A DNA stretch of 64,000 nucleotides from Pseudonocardia autotrophica (GTDB lineage Bacteria > Actinomycetota > Actinomycetes > Mycobacteriales > Pseudonocardiaceae). Of the stretch, positions 18,888 to 27,003 are shown piece by piece. Within the stretch, counting starts at the first letter, position 1. Every line of letters begins with the position of its first letter. The DNA lies in NCBI RefSeq assembly GCF_003945385.1, contig NZ_AP018920.1, forward strand, positions 3,038,001 through 3,102,000, read 5' to 3'. The translations under genes were made by a program, and so were the position numbers. The notes under the pieces are model-generated. The model ran no database searches. It was not told the origin of the DNA and worked only from the letters and a program-made list of their open reading frames with translations.

Positions 18888-20236
18888 CACTTCACACCGC
18901 CCCGGCGCTTCGGGTCCCACGCCGCCTCCAGGTTGCGGATGATGGCGGGCGAGTACATGCACCGCGCCTGGCCGATGGCCAGGTTCGCCATGTAGTGCCG
19001 GAAGGTCTCCAGCGGTTCGGCGGCGACCCGGATCTGGGTGCGGTTGGCGTTGACGCCCACGTGCCCGGTGGCCGTCAACGCGTCCACGGCGTTCGCGATG
19101 GCCGCCTGCATGCCCTCCTCGTCGACCACCAGGTCGTCGACGATCTGGCGGCCCTCGGGGGAGTCGACGTAGATGTCGCGGTTGAAGAAGATCCCCTGGC
19201 GGGCGACCTTCTCGCCGACGAAGCGCGGCAGGCGCATGTTGCCGCAGCCGGGCAGGAACCCCTCGCGGCGCGCCGGCAGGTTCACATATGCGCCGGAGCG
19301 GGCGACGACCCGGTCCATGACCAGCAGGAACTGGCAGCCGCCTCCGATCGCGAAGGTGTCGACGGCGGCGATCCACGGCTTCTCGTGCCGGCGCTCGACG
19401 ACCGACACCCGGCCGTCGCCCAGCGAGTGCCCCCGGAACCACTTGGTGATCAGGCCCAGCTCGCGCTCGATGAAGAACTCGATCAGCGAGACCTCGCCGT
19501 GGTAGAGCCGGGTGAGGTTGACCCCGGCGTCGAATACCCGCCGTCCCAAGTACTTCGGGTGCCGGGACTCGGCTCCGCGGAGCACGCCGATGTCGATCCG
19601 GTCGTCGAGCAGGATCAGGTCGGTCGCGATCTCCATGGCGCGGGTGGACTCGTCGTCCTCGGCGTTGAGGTACTTGTGGTGCTGGATCGTCAGGTGCCCG
19701 ACGTTGCCGCGGCGTTCCACCAGGCTGGTGCCCAGGTCCACGCGGTCGGTGCGGCGCAGCTCGTCGAGCAGCTCGAGTGCCTCCGGCAGCGGCTGCGCCA
19801 TCGCGTGCATGAGGTGGTGCCCGGCGACCGGGTCGTCGAGGACGTGGGAGATCAGGATGCCCTGGTCCTGCTCCCAGCCCTCCTTGTCCTTCTGCGGGTG
19901 GGTCCGCTCCTCGGCGATCCGTTCCCGGGTGGGCACCAGGCCGGGGACGAGATCGGCCGCGGCGTAGGCCAGCTCGGCGACGCGCAGTGTCCGGGTGCGG
20001 CCGTCGGTGAGGGTGTCGTACAGGGCGGCGACGTGCACCGCGAGGTAGTCCTCGCGGGCGGCGCGGCCCCGGTCGAGGATCGCCGACGCGGCCGCCTGCT
20101 GCTGCTCGGTGCGCTCCGGGCGGGCGGGGAGGCCGGCCAGCTCGCCGTCGAGGTCGGCGAACAGCTCGGAGACCAGGGCGGTGTCCTTGTCGAGGTCTCG
20201 GGTCAGCTGGATCGGGCTGGCTGGGGTGTCGGCCAT
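18887..20236 (-). CDS. DpgC-like cofactor-independent arylacetyl-CoA dioxygenase
   Basis: 449 residues, much longer than a plain crotonase because of a ~200-residue helical N-terminal domain, as in DpgC of glycopeptide biosynthesis. DpgC converts 3,5-dihydroxyphenylacetyl-CoA and O2 to 3,5-dihydroxyphenylglyoxylate and CoA without metal or flavin. DpgC-type blocks: NAEDDESTRAMEIATDLILL (~191), SRHPKYLGRRVFDAGVNLTR (~224), EKPWIAAVDTFAIGGGCQFL (~285-304, GGGCQ at 298-302) and LPARREGFLPGCGNMRLPRF (~318-337). No dpgA, dpgB, dpgD or NRPS gene is present. Its start lies 1 bp after the oxidoreductase stop. An enoyl-CoA hydratase-like role is the alternative. Confidence 0.82.
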   Translation of the reverse strand: MADTPASPIQLTRDLDKDTALVSELFADLDGELAGLPARPERTEQQQAAASAILDRGRAAREDYLAVHVAALYDTLTDGRTRTLRVAELAYAAADLVPGLVPTRERIAEERTHPQKDKEGWEQDQGILISHVLDDPVAGHHLMHAMAQPLPEALELLDELRRTDRVDLGTSLVERRGNVGHLTIQHHKYLNAEDDESTRAMEIATDLILLDDRIDIGVLRGAESRHPKYLGRRVFDAGVNLTRLYHGEVSLIEFFIERELGLITKWFRGHSLGDGRVSVVERRHEKPWIAAVDTFAIGGGCQFLLVMDRVVARSGAYVNLPARREGFLPGCGNMRLPRFVGEKVARQGIFFNRDIYVDSPEGRQIVDDLVVDEEGMQAAIANAVDALTATGHVGVNANRTQIRVAAEPLETFRHYMANLAIGQARCMYSPAIIRNLEAAWDPKRRGGVK

Positions 20237-20237
20237 G

Positions 20238-23200
20238 TCAGCGCTCCGTCTGTGTCAGCAGGGGAAGGGACAGGGTGTTGTGCAGCCGGCCGCGCAGGAC
20301 CTCCGCACGCTCGCGGGCCTCGGCGGCCGAGCGCAGCTTGATGTCCTCGTAGCCGCGGATGCCCTCCGGCAGCCGGGCGATGTCCAGGACGGCGGCCTTG
20401 TTCTGCAGCTTCAGCGCGTCCATCGCCGTCCGGACGAGGTCGGTGTACCAGTCGACGAGGCTGCGCTCCTCGACGCGGACCCGGTCGCGGCCGAACGGGT
20501 CCCACGCGGTGCCGCGCACCCGCTTGAGCCGGCTCAGCACGGCGAACACCGGATCGGCCACCCGGGCCGGCAGTGCGATCTTGTTCGTCATGCCCATCGC
20601 GCGCAGCATCGGCGGATGCAGGTGGTAGGAGATCCGCACCGGTCCGGCGAAGCGGCCCGACGCCCGCTGCTCCCGGCTCGCCCGCAGGTGTAGGCGGGCG
20701 ACCTCGTACTCGTCCTTGTAGGCCATGAGCGTGTGCAGGTTGCGGATCACCTCGCGGGTGATCGGCAGGCCGGCGGGTCCGCCCGTGCGCTCCCGTTCGC
20801 GTCGCGCGACGTCGCACACCACGTCGACGTAGCGGCCGGCGTACGCGGTGTCCTGGTAGGCGATCAGCTCGCCGATCCGCACCGCCAGCAGCCGCCGGTC
20901 CTCCTCGGCCAGGTCCGCGACCCGGGCGACGAGCGCGTCGTAACCGCCGCGGTCGCGGGCGGGCAGCCGGTCGCGGGCGTGCGCACGTTCCTGCTCGGCG
21001 TCGCGGGGCGGCGGCGAGACCAGCGCGGCGACCCGGGCCGGGTCGGCCACGGCGAGCCGCCCGTAGCGGAACGCCTGCCGGTTCTGCTCCCGGGCCGTGC
21101 CGTTGAGCCGGATCGCCTCCTCGATCGCCTCCGACGAGATCGGGAGCAGCCCCGCCTGGTAGGCGGCGCCGACGGCCACCATGTTCGTGGCCATGTAGTC
21201 GCCGAACACGGTCTCGGCGACGGCACGGGCGTCCACGGCGACGGTCCGGGCGGCGAACCGGGAGATGGTGTCGACCATCGGGTCGACCGGCACGTCGAGC
21301 CGGCTGTTGCGGATCATCTCGCCGCTGGGCAGCAGCCCCGAGTTGACCAGGGCCGCGGTGTGCTCGGGTGAGCAGCGGTCCAGGTTGACCGGATCCGCCG
21401 CGGCCATCGCGTCGACGGCCAGGTAGAGGTCCGCCCGGCCGACGCCGACCTTGTTCGAGTCGGTCCGCTGTCCGCGCGGGCTCAGCACCAGGCTGCTCAG
21501 CACGGCGCCCCACTTCTGTGCGGCCCCGGTCTGGTCGTAGCTGACCGCCTCGGCCCCGTCCACGAGCGCGGCCCAGGCCAGCATCGAGTTCAGGGTGAGC
21601 ACGCCGGTGCCGCCGACGCCCGGCACGAAGACGTGGTAGGGCCGGTCCAGCGGCGGACGGTCCGGCTCGGGCACCGCGTCGGCCCCGAGGGGGGTGTAGG
21701 CCGGGGTCGCGAAGCCCTCCTCGCTGTGCACGGTGAGGAAGGACGGGCAATCGCCTTTGAGACACGAGTGGTCCTGGTTGCAGGACGACTGGTGGACGGT
21801 GGTCTTCGGCCCGAACTCGGTGTCGCTCTTGTGCAGCGACATGCAGTTGGTGACCTCGCCGCAGTCGCCGCAGTTCTCGCAGACGTCCTCGTTGATCATC
21901 ACGAAGGTGGTCGCCTTGGGCGCGGTGCCCCGTTTCCGGCGACGGCGGCGCTCGTTCGCGCACTCACCGTCGTAGAGGAAGATCGTGACGCCGTCGGTCC
22001 GCTCGAGCTCGGCGAGCACGTCCTGGACCTCCCCGGCGGTGTGCACCGAGGCGATGGCGGGCAGGTCCGCCCGGCGGTAGACGGCCGGGTCCTCGGCCAC
22101 GATGCCGATCTTCGTGACGCCTTCCAGGGCGAGCAGGTGGGCCAGCTTCGGGACCTCGGACCGGCCGATCGGCTCCTGGGCGCCGGTGTTGGCGACCGCG
22201 CCGTTGTAGAGGATCCGGTAGGTCATCGACACGCCCGCGGCGATCGACCAGCGGATGCTCAGGTAGCTGGAGTGGAACAGGCTGCCGTCGCCCTGGTTCT
22301 GGATCACGTGCTTCATGTCGGTGAACGGGCTGAGCCCGATCCACCCGACGCCCTCACCACCGAGCGGGAAGGTGGCGTCGATCCGGCGTTCGGGCTGTTC
22401 CATCACCGCCGCGAAGATGTGGCAGCCCGGTGCGCCCCAGGCCACCTGGCCCTCGCTCACGACCGTGGAGACGTTGTGCGGGCAGCCCGAGCAGTAGTTC
22501 GGCGAGCGCTTCGAGGTCGAGGAGTAGTCGCGTTCCCGCACCGCGGTGAGCTCCTCGGTGCGCCGGTCGAGCACGATCTGCTCGCGCAGGCGGGGGCGCA
22601 GCAGCGGGGCGAGCCCCACCGCGACGGCATCGGCGTCGAGGCTGCCGTACTCGGCGAAGCGCACCCGGCCCTCCAGATCGCGCTTGCCGTGCACCCGCGG
22701 CGCCGCGGCCGTGTTGCAGAGGGCGACCTTGACCGCGTCCTCCAGGATCGGGCGCTTCTCCTCCACGACGACGACCTCGTCGAGACCCCGGGTTGCCTCG
22801 CGGACGAAGGCGGAGTCCAGCGGATAGATCGCACCGATCTTGATCAGCCGGACACCCGCCGCCCGCAGGTCGTCGGTGCCGATGCCGAGATCGCGCAACG
22901 CCTGCAGGGTGTCGGCGTAGCTCTTGCCCGCGGTCAGCAGCCCGAGGGTGTCGTGCTCGCCGCGCACCGGGATCCGGTCGAGCCCGTTGGCCTGCGCGTA
23001 GGCCGTGGCCGCCGGCTGGCGCTCGGTGAACACGTGCCGCTCGGTCTCCACGACCGACCCGGGGAAGAACGCGTGGTCCTGCCACTTGCGGAACGGGCGC
23101 CCGTCGATCTCGAACTCGGGGGTGACGATCGCGGGCCCCTCCGGGGTGAGATCGACCGTCTGACCGCCGTCGCAGAGCTGACCGATCAGCTTCATCGCGA

Positions 23201-23825
23201 CCCAGCAGCCCGAGTAGCGGGACATGCCCACCGCGTGCGCCGAGTAGCTCAGGAACTCCTCGACCGAGGAGGGGTAGAGCACCGGGATCCCGGCGTGGGC
23301 GAAGGCGTACTCCTGCTCGTAGGGCAGCGACGAGCTCTTCGCCTCGTGGTCCTCGCCGGAGAGCACGACCACCGCACCGTGCCGGGTGGTCCCGGCGAAG
23401 TTCCCGTGCCGCAGCGAGTCGCCGGCGCGGTCGAGCCCCGGGCCCTTGCCGTACCAGAATCCGGTGACGCCGTCGTAGCGGCTGTGCGGGTAGCGCTCCA
23501 GCAGCTGGGTGCCCATCAGGGCCGCGGCGGCGAGTTCCTCGTTCTGGCCCATCCGGTGGACGATGTGGTGCTCGTCGAGCAGCTCGCGGTTCTGCTGCAG
23601 CGTGAGGTCGTAGCCGCCGAGCGGGGAACCGGGGAACCCGGTGATGAACCCACCGGTGCGCAGGCCCGCACGCCGGTCCCGGCGTGCCTGGTCCAGCGGT
23701 GCGCGGACGAGCGCCTGGACTCCGGTGAGGAAGGTCCTGCCGCTCTCGAGCCGGAACCGGTCGCCCAGCGAGACGGTGCCCGCCTGGAGCGGCGTCTCGA
23801 TGCGGCCGGCATCGACTGTCGTCAT
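20238..23825 (-). CDS. Indolepyruvate:ferredoxin oxidoreductase family protein (fused, long form)
   Basis: 1195 residues from ATG 23825. These enzymes oxidatively decarboxylate aromatic 2-oxo acids (indole-, phenyl-, hydroxyphenylpyruvate) to arylacetyl-CoA. Domains: pyrimidine-binding part with GGFITGFPGSPLGGYDL (~58-75); TPP-binding part from CSGCPHNVS (~447) through NQGDGSLFHSSYLS (~510); a Cys-rich iron-sulfur segment CENCGDCGEVTNC to CLKGDCP (~645-690); gamma-like domain FVPGVGGTGVLTLNSMLAWAA (~730); and a DUF6537-like C-terminus. It heads a five-gene overlapping operon. The frame stays open far upstream, but the ATG follows an operator-like dyad. Confidence 0.9.
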   Translation of the reverse strand: MTTVDAGRIETPLQAGTVSLGDRFRLESGRTFLTGVQALVRAPLDQARRDRRAGLRTGGFITGFPGSPLGGYDLTLQQNRELLDEHHIVHRMGQNEELAAAALMGTQLLERYPHSRYDGVTGFWYGKGPGLDRAGDSLRHGNFAGTTRHGAVVVLSGEDHEAKSSSLPYEQEYAFAHAGIPVLYPSSVEEFLSYSAHAVGMSRYSGCWVAMKLIGQLCDGGQTVDLTPEGPAIVTPEFEIDGRPFRKWQDHAFFPGSVVETERHVFTERQPAATAYAQANGLDRIPVRGEHDTLGLLTAGKSYADTLQALRDLGIGTDDLRAAGVRLIKIGAIYPLDSAFVREATRGLDEVVVVEEKRPILEDAVKVALCNTAAAPRVHGKRDLEGRVRFAEYGSLDADAVAVGLAPLLRPRLREQIVLDRRTEELTAVRERDYSSTSKRSPNYCSGCPHNVSTVVSEGQVAWGAPGCHIFAAVMEQPERRIDATFPLGGEGVGWIGLSPFTDMKHVIQNQGDGSLFHSSYLSIRWSIAAGVSMTYRILYNGAVANTGAQEPIGRSEVPKLAHLLALEGVTKIGIVAEDPAVYRRADLPAIASVHTAGEVQDVLAELERTDGVTIFLYDGECANERRRRRKRGTAPKATTFVMINEDVCENCGDCGEVTNCMSLHKSDTEFGPKTTVHQSSCNQDHSCLKGDCPSFLTVHSEEGFATPAYTPLGADAVPEPDRPPLDRPYHVFVPGVGGTGVLTLNSMLAWAALVDGAEAVSYDQTGAAQKWGAVLSSLVLSPRGQRTDSNKVGVGRADLYLAVDAMAAADPVNLDRCSPEHTAALVNSGLLPSGEMIRNSRLDVPVDPMVDTISRFAARTVAVDARAVAETVFGDYMATNMVAVGAAYQAGLLPISSEAIEEAIRLNGTAREQNRQAFRYGRLAVADPARVAALVSPPPRDAEQERAHARDRLPARDRGGYDALVARVADLAEEDRRLLAVRIGELIAYQDTAYAGRYVDVVCDVARRERERTGGPAGLPITREVIRNLHTLMAYKDEYEVARLHLRASREQRASGRFAGPVRISYHLHPPMLRAMGMTNKIALPARVADPVFAVLSRLKRVRGTAWDPFGRDRVRVEERSLVDWYTDLVRTAMDALKLQNKAAVLDIARLPEGIRGYEDIKLRSAAEARERAEVLRGRLHNTLSLPLLTQTER

Positions 23826-23882
23826 GAGTGCTCCACGTCGTCGTCGGTGCGGACGAGCGAAGACTGACGACTCCGGGCGATC

Positions 23883-23908
23883 CGATCGGTAACGCGTGAT
23901 ACCGATCG
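23883..23908. promoter_or_regulatory. Perfect 9-bp inverted repeat in the oxidoreductase promoter region
   Basis: CGATCGGTA (23883-23891) and TACCGATCG (23900-23908) are perfect arms 8 bp apart, 58 bp upstream of the oxidoreductase ATG and 24 bp past the Crp/Fnr stop. It is a strong candidate operator, either for the adjacent Crp/Fnr protein (a GGTA-N8-TACC core) or for another dimeric regulator. Confidence 0.65.
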
Positions 23909-23932
23909 ACGGGATTTCCGGCCGGACGGAGG

Positions 23933-24661
23933 TCAGGGGCGGTAGCCACCGGCGACCGCGCGCAGCGCGGCCAGGTCGGGGACGATGATCTCCCGGCCCC
24001 GGCGGAGGACGAGCCCCTCGCCGATCAGGCGGGCGAGCTCCCGGCTCAGGGTCACCCGGGTGACGCCGAGGATCAGGGCGAGCTCGTCGAGCGAGTACCG
24101 GGTGCGCAGTCGGACTCCCTCGGTGCAGCGCACCCCGTAGGCCTCGACGAGGTGATCGAGGATGAGGGCGACCCGGCCGCGGGCCGGCAGGCCGTCGGCG
24201 GCGATGTGCATCGCGAAGAGCCGCGCCTTCCGCGAGATCCGCCGCGTGATCTCCATCAGGATCTCCGGCTCGCGCCGGCCCGCCTCGAGCACCGCGCGGC
24301 GGCTCACGGCCACCAGACGGCTGTCGACGGTGGCCACGCAGGAGGCGTAGCGGGGGAGCCCGTCGAAGCACGTCGACTCCCCGATGCCCGCGCCCGGTTC
24401 GGCGTAGGACAGCACGCGCTCGGAACCGTCGGCGCGGGTCAGGTAGATGCGCAGCCGGCCCTCGATCACCTGGTAGAAGTAGTCGGACAGGGAGCCCTGC
24501 CGGTAGACGAACTCGCCGGCCCGGAAGCGGCGGGCCTCGCCCAGCGAGGCGATCTGCTGGGCGATCGAGGGCTCCTCGGTCAGCAGGAACGGCGAGGTGA
24601 TCGACACCGCCGCCGGCCGCGCCACTCCGACGAGGACGTGTGGATCACGCTGCTGTGACAT
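23933..24661 (-). CDS. Crp/Fnr family transcriptional regulator
   Basis: 242 residues from ATG 24661, chosen because GGGGG precedes it; two earlier ATGs (24694, 24709) have no ribosome-binding site and lie within a regulatory motif. The cyclic-nucleotide-binding-type domain (FRAGEFVYRQGSLSDYFYQVIEGRLRIYLTR, VLSYAEPGAGIGESTCFDG) is followed by an HTH_Crp domain (TRYSLDELALILGVTRVTLSRELARLIGEGLVLRRGREIIV). There is no N-terminal Cys cluster, so it is not an FNR-type iron-sulfur sensor. It sits directly before the oxidoreductase/DpgC operon and is a likely regulator of it. Confidence 0.87.
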   Translation of the reverse strand: MSQQRDPHVLVGVARPAAVSITSPFLLTEEPSIAQQIASLGEARRFRAGEFVYRQGSLSDYFYQVIEGRLRIYLTRADGSERVLSYAEPGAGIGESTCFDGLPRYASCVATVDSRLVAVSRRAVLEAGRREPEILMEITRRISRKARLFAMHIAADGLPARGRVALILDHLVEAYGVRCTEGVRLRTRYSLDELALILGVTRVTLSRELARLIGEGLVLRRGREIIVPDLAALRAVAGGYRP

Positions 24662-24690
24662 GGGGCCCCCGGCGTCGTCGACGGACGCCG

Positions 24691-24713
24691 TCATCGTACT
24701 AGCGCTCATTAGT
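24691..24713 (-). promoter_or_regulatory. Regulon motif copy 1 (upstream of Crp/Fnr gene)
   Basis: On the minus strand the site reads ACTAATGAGCGCTAGTACGA, with ACTA/TAGT ends forming a 16-bp imperfect dyad (24698-24713). It lies 30-52 bp before the chosen Crp/Fnr start and has the same orientation relative to its gene as the three related sites at 28261-28280, 28403-28422 and 30191-30210. Confidence 0.6.
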
Positions 24714-24766
24714 CGTCGGCGACCCTCGCGCGCCACCGGTGCGGGCCGGGCTCGGAGCGGCGGGGA

Positions 24767-24803
24767 GGGTGTGTGGTCGGAGTTCGCTCACGAGGTGAGC
24801 GGT
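24767..24803. repeat. 37-bp direct repeat, copy 1
   Basis: It begins GGGTGTGTGGTCGGAGTTCG and ends in the dyad CGCTCAC-GAG-GTGAGCG plus GT. It matches the copy at 24871-24907 at 35 of 37 positions; both differences fall in the loop of the dyad. It lies in the gene-free space between the Crp/Fnr and decarboxylase genes. Confidence 0.85.
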
Positions 24804-24870
24804 TCCCGTCGACAGACGGGTCCCCCGGCGCCCGGGTGGGGCGGGCGTCGAGGGGCCGGGTGGCTCCGGG

Positions 24871-24907
24871 GGGTGTGTGGTCGGAGTTCGCTCACCTGGT
24901 GAGCGGT
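24871..24907. repeat. 37-bp direct repeat, copy 2
   Basis: Second copy, 104 bp downstream of the first. Its dyad is slightly longer (CGCTCACC-T-GGTGAGCG, 8-bp arms). The substitutions sit in the loop while the arms are kept, which suggests the hairpin or dyad matters. Confidence 0.85.
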
Positions 24908-24997
24908 CTTCGGCTGGGGGGCCTGAGACCGCGGGACCGCGCCGGCGATCGGGTGCACCGGTGAGAGCGTGTTGTGACACCTCAGGCGCTCAGGCGC

Positions 24998-26404
24998 TCA
25001 GGCACGCGACAGCTCGGCGAGGCGGTCGACGATCGCGTCGATGTCGGCCCGGGTCGTGCGGTGGTTGGTGATGCAGACCCGGATCCCGTGCGCACCGCCG
25101 ACGACCGCCGGGCCCAGCAGGGCGGTGCCCTCCTCGGCGAGCCGGGCCAGCAGCGTCGTGTGCTCCGGCCCCGACAGTCCCGGCAGGCGGATGCAGACGG
25201 CGGTCAGGGTCACCGGCGCCATCAGCTCCAGACCCGGCTCGGCCGTGACCCGCCTGCCCAGGTGCCCGGCGAGCTCCAGCATTCCGGTCAGCGCCGATCC
25301 GAACGCGTCGGTGCCGAACGTCCGCAGCGCCGCCCAGATCTTGAGGGCCTTGAAGCTGCGGGACAGCTGCGGGCCGTGGTCCATGTAGTCGTGCATCAGT
25401 GGGTCCTGCGCGACGGTGAGGTACGACGAGGAGTAGGCGTAGGCCGCGCGCAGCGTCGCGGCGTCGCGCACGAGCAGGCAGCCCGCCTCCAGCGGGGCGA
25501 ACAGCAGCTTGTGGGGATCCAGGGCGACGGAGTCGGCGCGGCGGATCTCGCGGAACATCTCCGCGACCGGCTCGGCGAGGACGAACAACGCGCCGTACGC
25601 CCCGTCGACGTGCAGCCACAGGTCCTCGGCCTCGGCGAGATCGGCGATCTCACCGAGCGGGTCGACCGATCCGGTGGTCACCGTTCCGGCGGTGGCGACG
25701 ACGCAGAACGGTTCGAGGCCGGCCGCGCGGTCCGCCCGTACAGCCTCGGCCAGCAGATCGACGCGCATCCGCAGGCGATCGTCGGTCGGGATGTGCCGCA
25801 CGTGGTCCAGCCCGATGCCGAGAATCCCCGCCGCCTTGTCGACGCACCGGTGCGCCTCGGCGGAGGTGTAGAGCACCAGGGGCGCGCGGCCGGCCTGCAG
25901 GCCCGTCGCCCGGAAGTCCGGCCGGCGGGCGTGCAGCGCGACGGTCAGGGCGTTGAGCGTGGCGATCGAGCCCCCACCGGTGAGGATCCCGCCCGCGCGC
26001 TCCTGGTCGAACCCGAACCGGCTCGCCAGCCAGCCGATCACGGTTCGCTCGATCACGCTGGCCGCGGGGGAGAGCTGCCAGAAGTTGCAGTTCTGGTTCA
26101 GGGTGGCCGCGACCGCCTCGGCGTAGGCGGCGATCCCGGTGGGCGGCCCGAGGACGTAGGCGAGGAACCGCGGGTGCGACACCGCGGTCGAGTTGGGGAC
26201 GATGCGCTCGTCGAGATCGCGGAAGAAGCCCTCCACGCCGGTACCGGTGGCCGGGAACCCCTCGTGCATCAGCTCCTGCAGGGTGTCCCGGTCGATCTCG
26301 GGGACGATCGGCGTGTCGTCCAGGTTCCGCTCGTACCCGTCCAGGAACCGGGCGAGCAGATCGTTCGCCCGGCGGCGCTCGGCGTCGTCGAGAATCAGGC
26401 TCAT
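24998..26404 (-). CDS. PLP-dependent aromatic-L-amino-acid decarboxylase family
   Basis: 468 residues from ATG 26404. Group II decarboxylase features: FPATGTGVEGFFRDLDERIVPNSTAVSHPRFLAYV, GGILTGGGSIATLNAL, VLYTSAEAHRCVDKAAGILG, LWLHVDGAYGALFVLAEPV (Asp for the PLP nitrogen), and DSVALDPHKLLFAPLEAGCLLV with the Schiff-base Lys near residue 298. These enzymes decarboxylate Tyr, Trp, Phe or Dopa; some plant relatives are aldehyde synthases. It is divergent from an Lrp/AsnC gene and next to the arylpyruvate oxidoreductase region, which fits aromatic amino-acid turnover. Confidence 0.87.
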   Translation of the reverse strand: MSLILDDAERRRANDLLARFLDGYERNLDDTPIVPEIDRDTLQELMHEGFPATGTGVEGFFRDLDERIVPNSTAVSHPRFLAYVLGPPTGIAAYAEAVAATLNQNCNFWQLSPAASVIERTVIGWLASRFGFDQERAGGILTGGGSIATLNALTVALHARRPDFRATGLQAGRAPLVLYTSAEAHRCVDKAAGILGIGLDHVRHIPTDDRLRMRVDLLAEAVRADRAAGLEPFCVVATAGTVTTGSVDPLGEIADLAEAEDLWLHVDGAYGALFVLAEPVAEMFREIRRADSVALDPHKLLFAPLEAGCLLVRDAATLRAAYAYSSSYLTVAQDPLMHDYMDHGPQLSRSFKALKIWAALRTFGTDAFGSALTGMLELAGHLGRRVTAEPGLELMAPVTLTAVCIRLPGLSGPEHTTLLARLAEEGTALLGPAVVGGAHGIRVCITNHRTTRADIDAIVDRLAELSRA

Positions 26405-26514
26405 CGTCACTCCCCGTGCAGCTCGCTGTCGTGCGGGGTCGATGTTATGTGCGTTATCGGGGTGGATGGTGCCGACTTCTGCCCCGACACCCCGCGCCGA
26501 TAGCATCATCTGCC

Positions 26515-26973
26515 ATGGATCGGATCGATCACGCAATCCTCGATCATCTCGTCGCGGACGGCCGGATCTCCAACGCCGAACTGGCCCAGCGGGTCGGGCT
26601 GTCCCCGTCGCCGTGCCTGCGGCGGGTCCGGGCCCTGGAGGACGCCGGAGTCGTCACCGGTTATCACGCGGCGGTGAACCAGGCGGCGCTCGGCCGCGGC
26701 CTCCGCCTGCTGGTCCACGTCGACATGGCCGATCAGCGACGCGACACCGTCCAGGCCTTCGAGGCGGCCGTGGGGGAAGTGGACGAGATCGTCGGCTGCC
26801 GGCGCATGTTCGGGAACCCGGACTACCTGCTCGACGTCGCGGTCAGCGGGTTCGAGGCCTACGAGCAGCTGTACATGGAACGCCTGACCGCGCTGCCCGG
26901 CGTCGCGACGACCACGTCGCAGATCATCATGAAGGTGGTCAAGCAGTCCCCGGGGCACTCACCGCTGCGCTGA
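26515..26973 (+). CDS. Lrp/AsnC family transcriptional regulator
   Basis: 152 residues from ATG 26515. The N-terminal AsnC-type winged helix (MDRIDHAILDHLVADGRISN, AELAQRVGLSPSPCLRRVRALEDAGVVTGY) is followed by a RAM effector domain (LLVHVDMADQRRDTVQAFEAAV, VDEIVGCRRMFGNPDYLLDVAVSGFEAYEQ). Family members sense amino acids. It is divergently transcribed from the aromatic amino-acid decarboxylase across 110 bp and is the likely controller of that gene, with an aromatic amino acid as plausible effector. Confidence 0.92.
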   Translation: MDRIDHAILDHLVADGRISNAELAQRVGLSPSPCLRRVRALEDAGVVTGYHAAVNQAALGRGLRLLVHVDMADQRRDTVQAFEAAVGEVDEIVGCRRMFGNPDYLLDVAVSGFEAYEQLYMERLTALPGVATTTSQIIMKVVKQSPGHSPLR

Positions 26974-27003
26974 GCGCGCCACCCGCCCCCGCGACGGCCG
27001 GGC

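Noticed and set aside
18887..20236. Part of a glycopeptide (dihydroxyphenylglycine) biosynthetic cluster
   Set aside because: No DpgA-type chalcone synthase-like gene, DpgB/D crotonases, aminotransferase or NRPS gene is present in the surrounding 60 kb.
23826..24371. N-terminal extension of the oxidoreductase gene into the Crp/Fnr gene
   Set aside because: The family starts at the MTTVDAG region. The extension is in another frame of the Crp/Fnr gene, which has clear domains, and it would remove the intergenic dyad.
24767..24907. CRISPR array
   Set aside because: Only two repeat copies, with dyads inside them and a 67-bp gap, and no cas genes; no other regularly spaced repeats were seen in the window.
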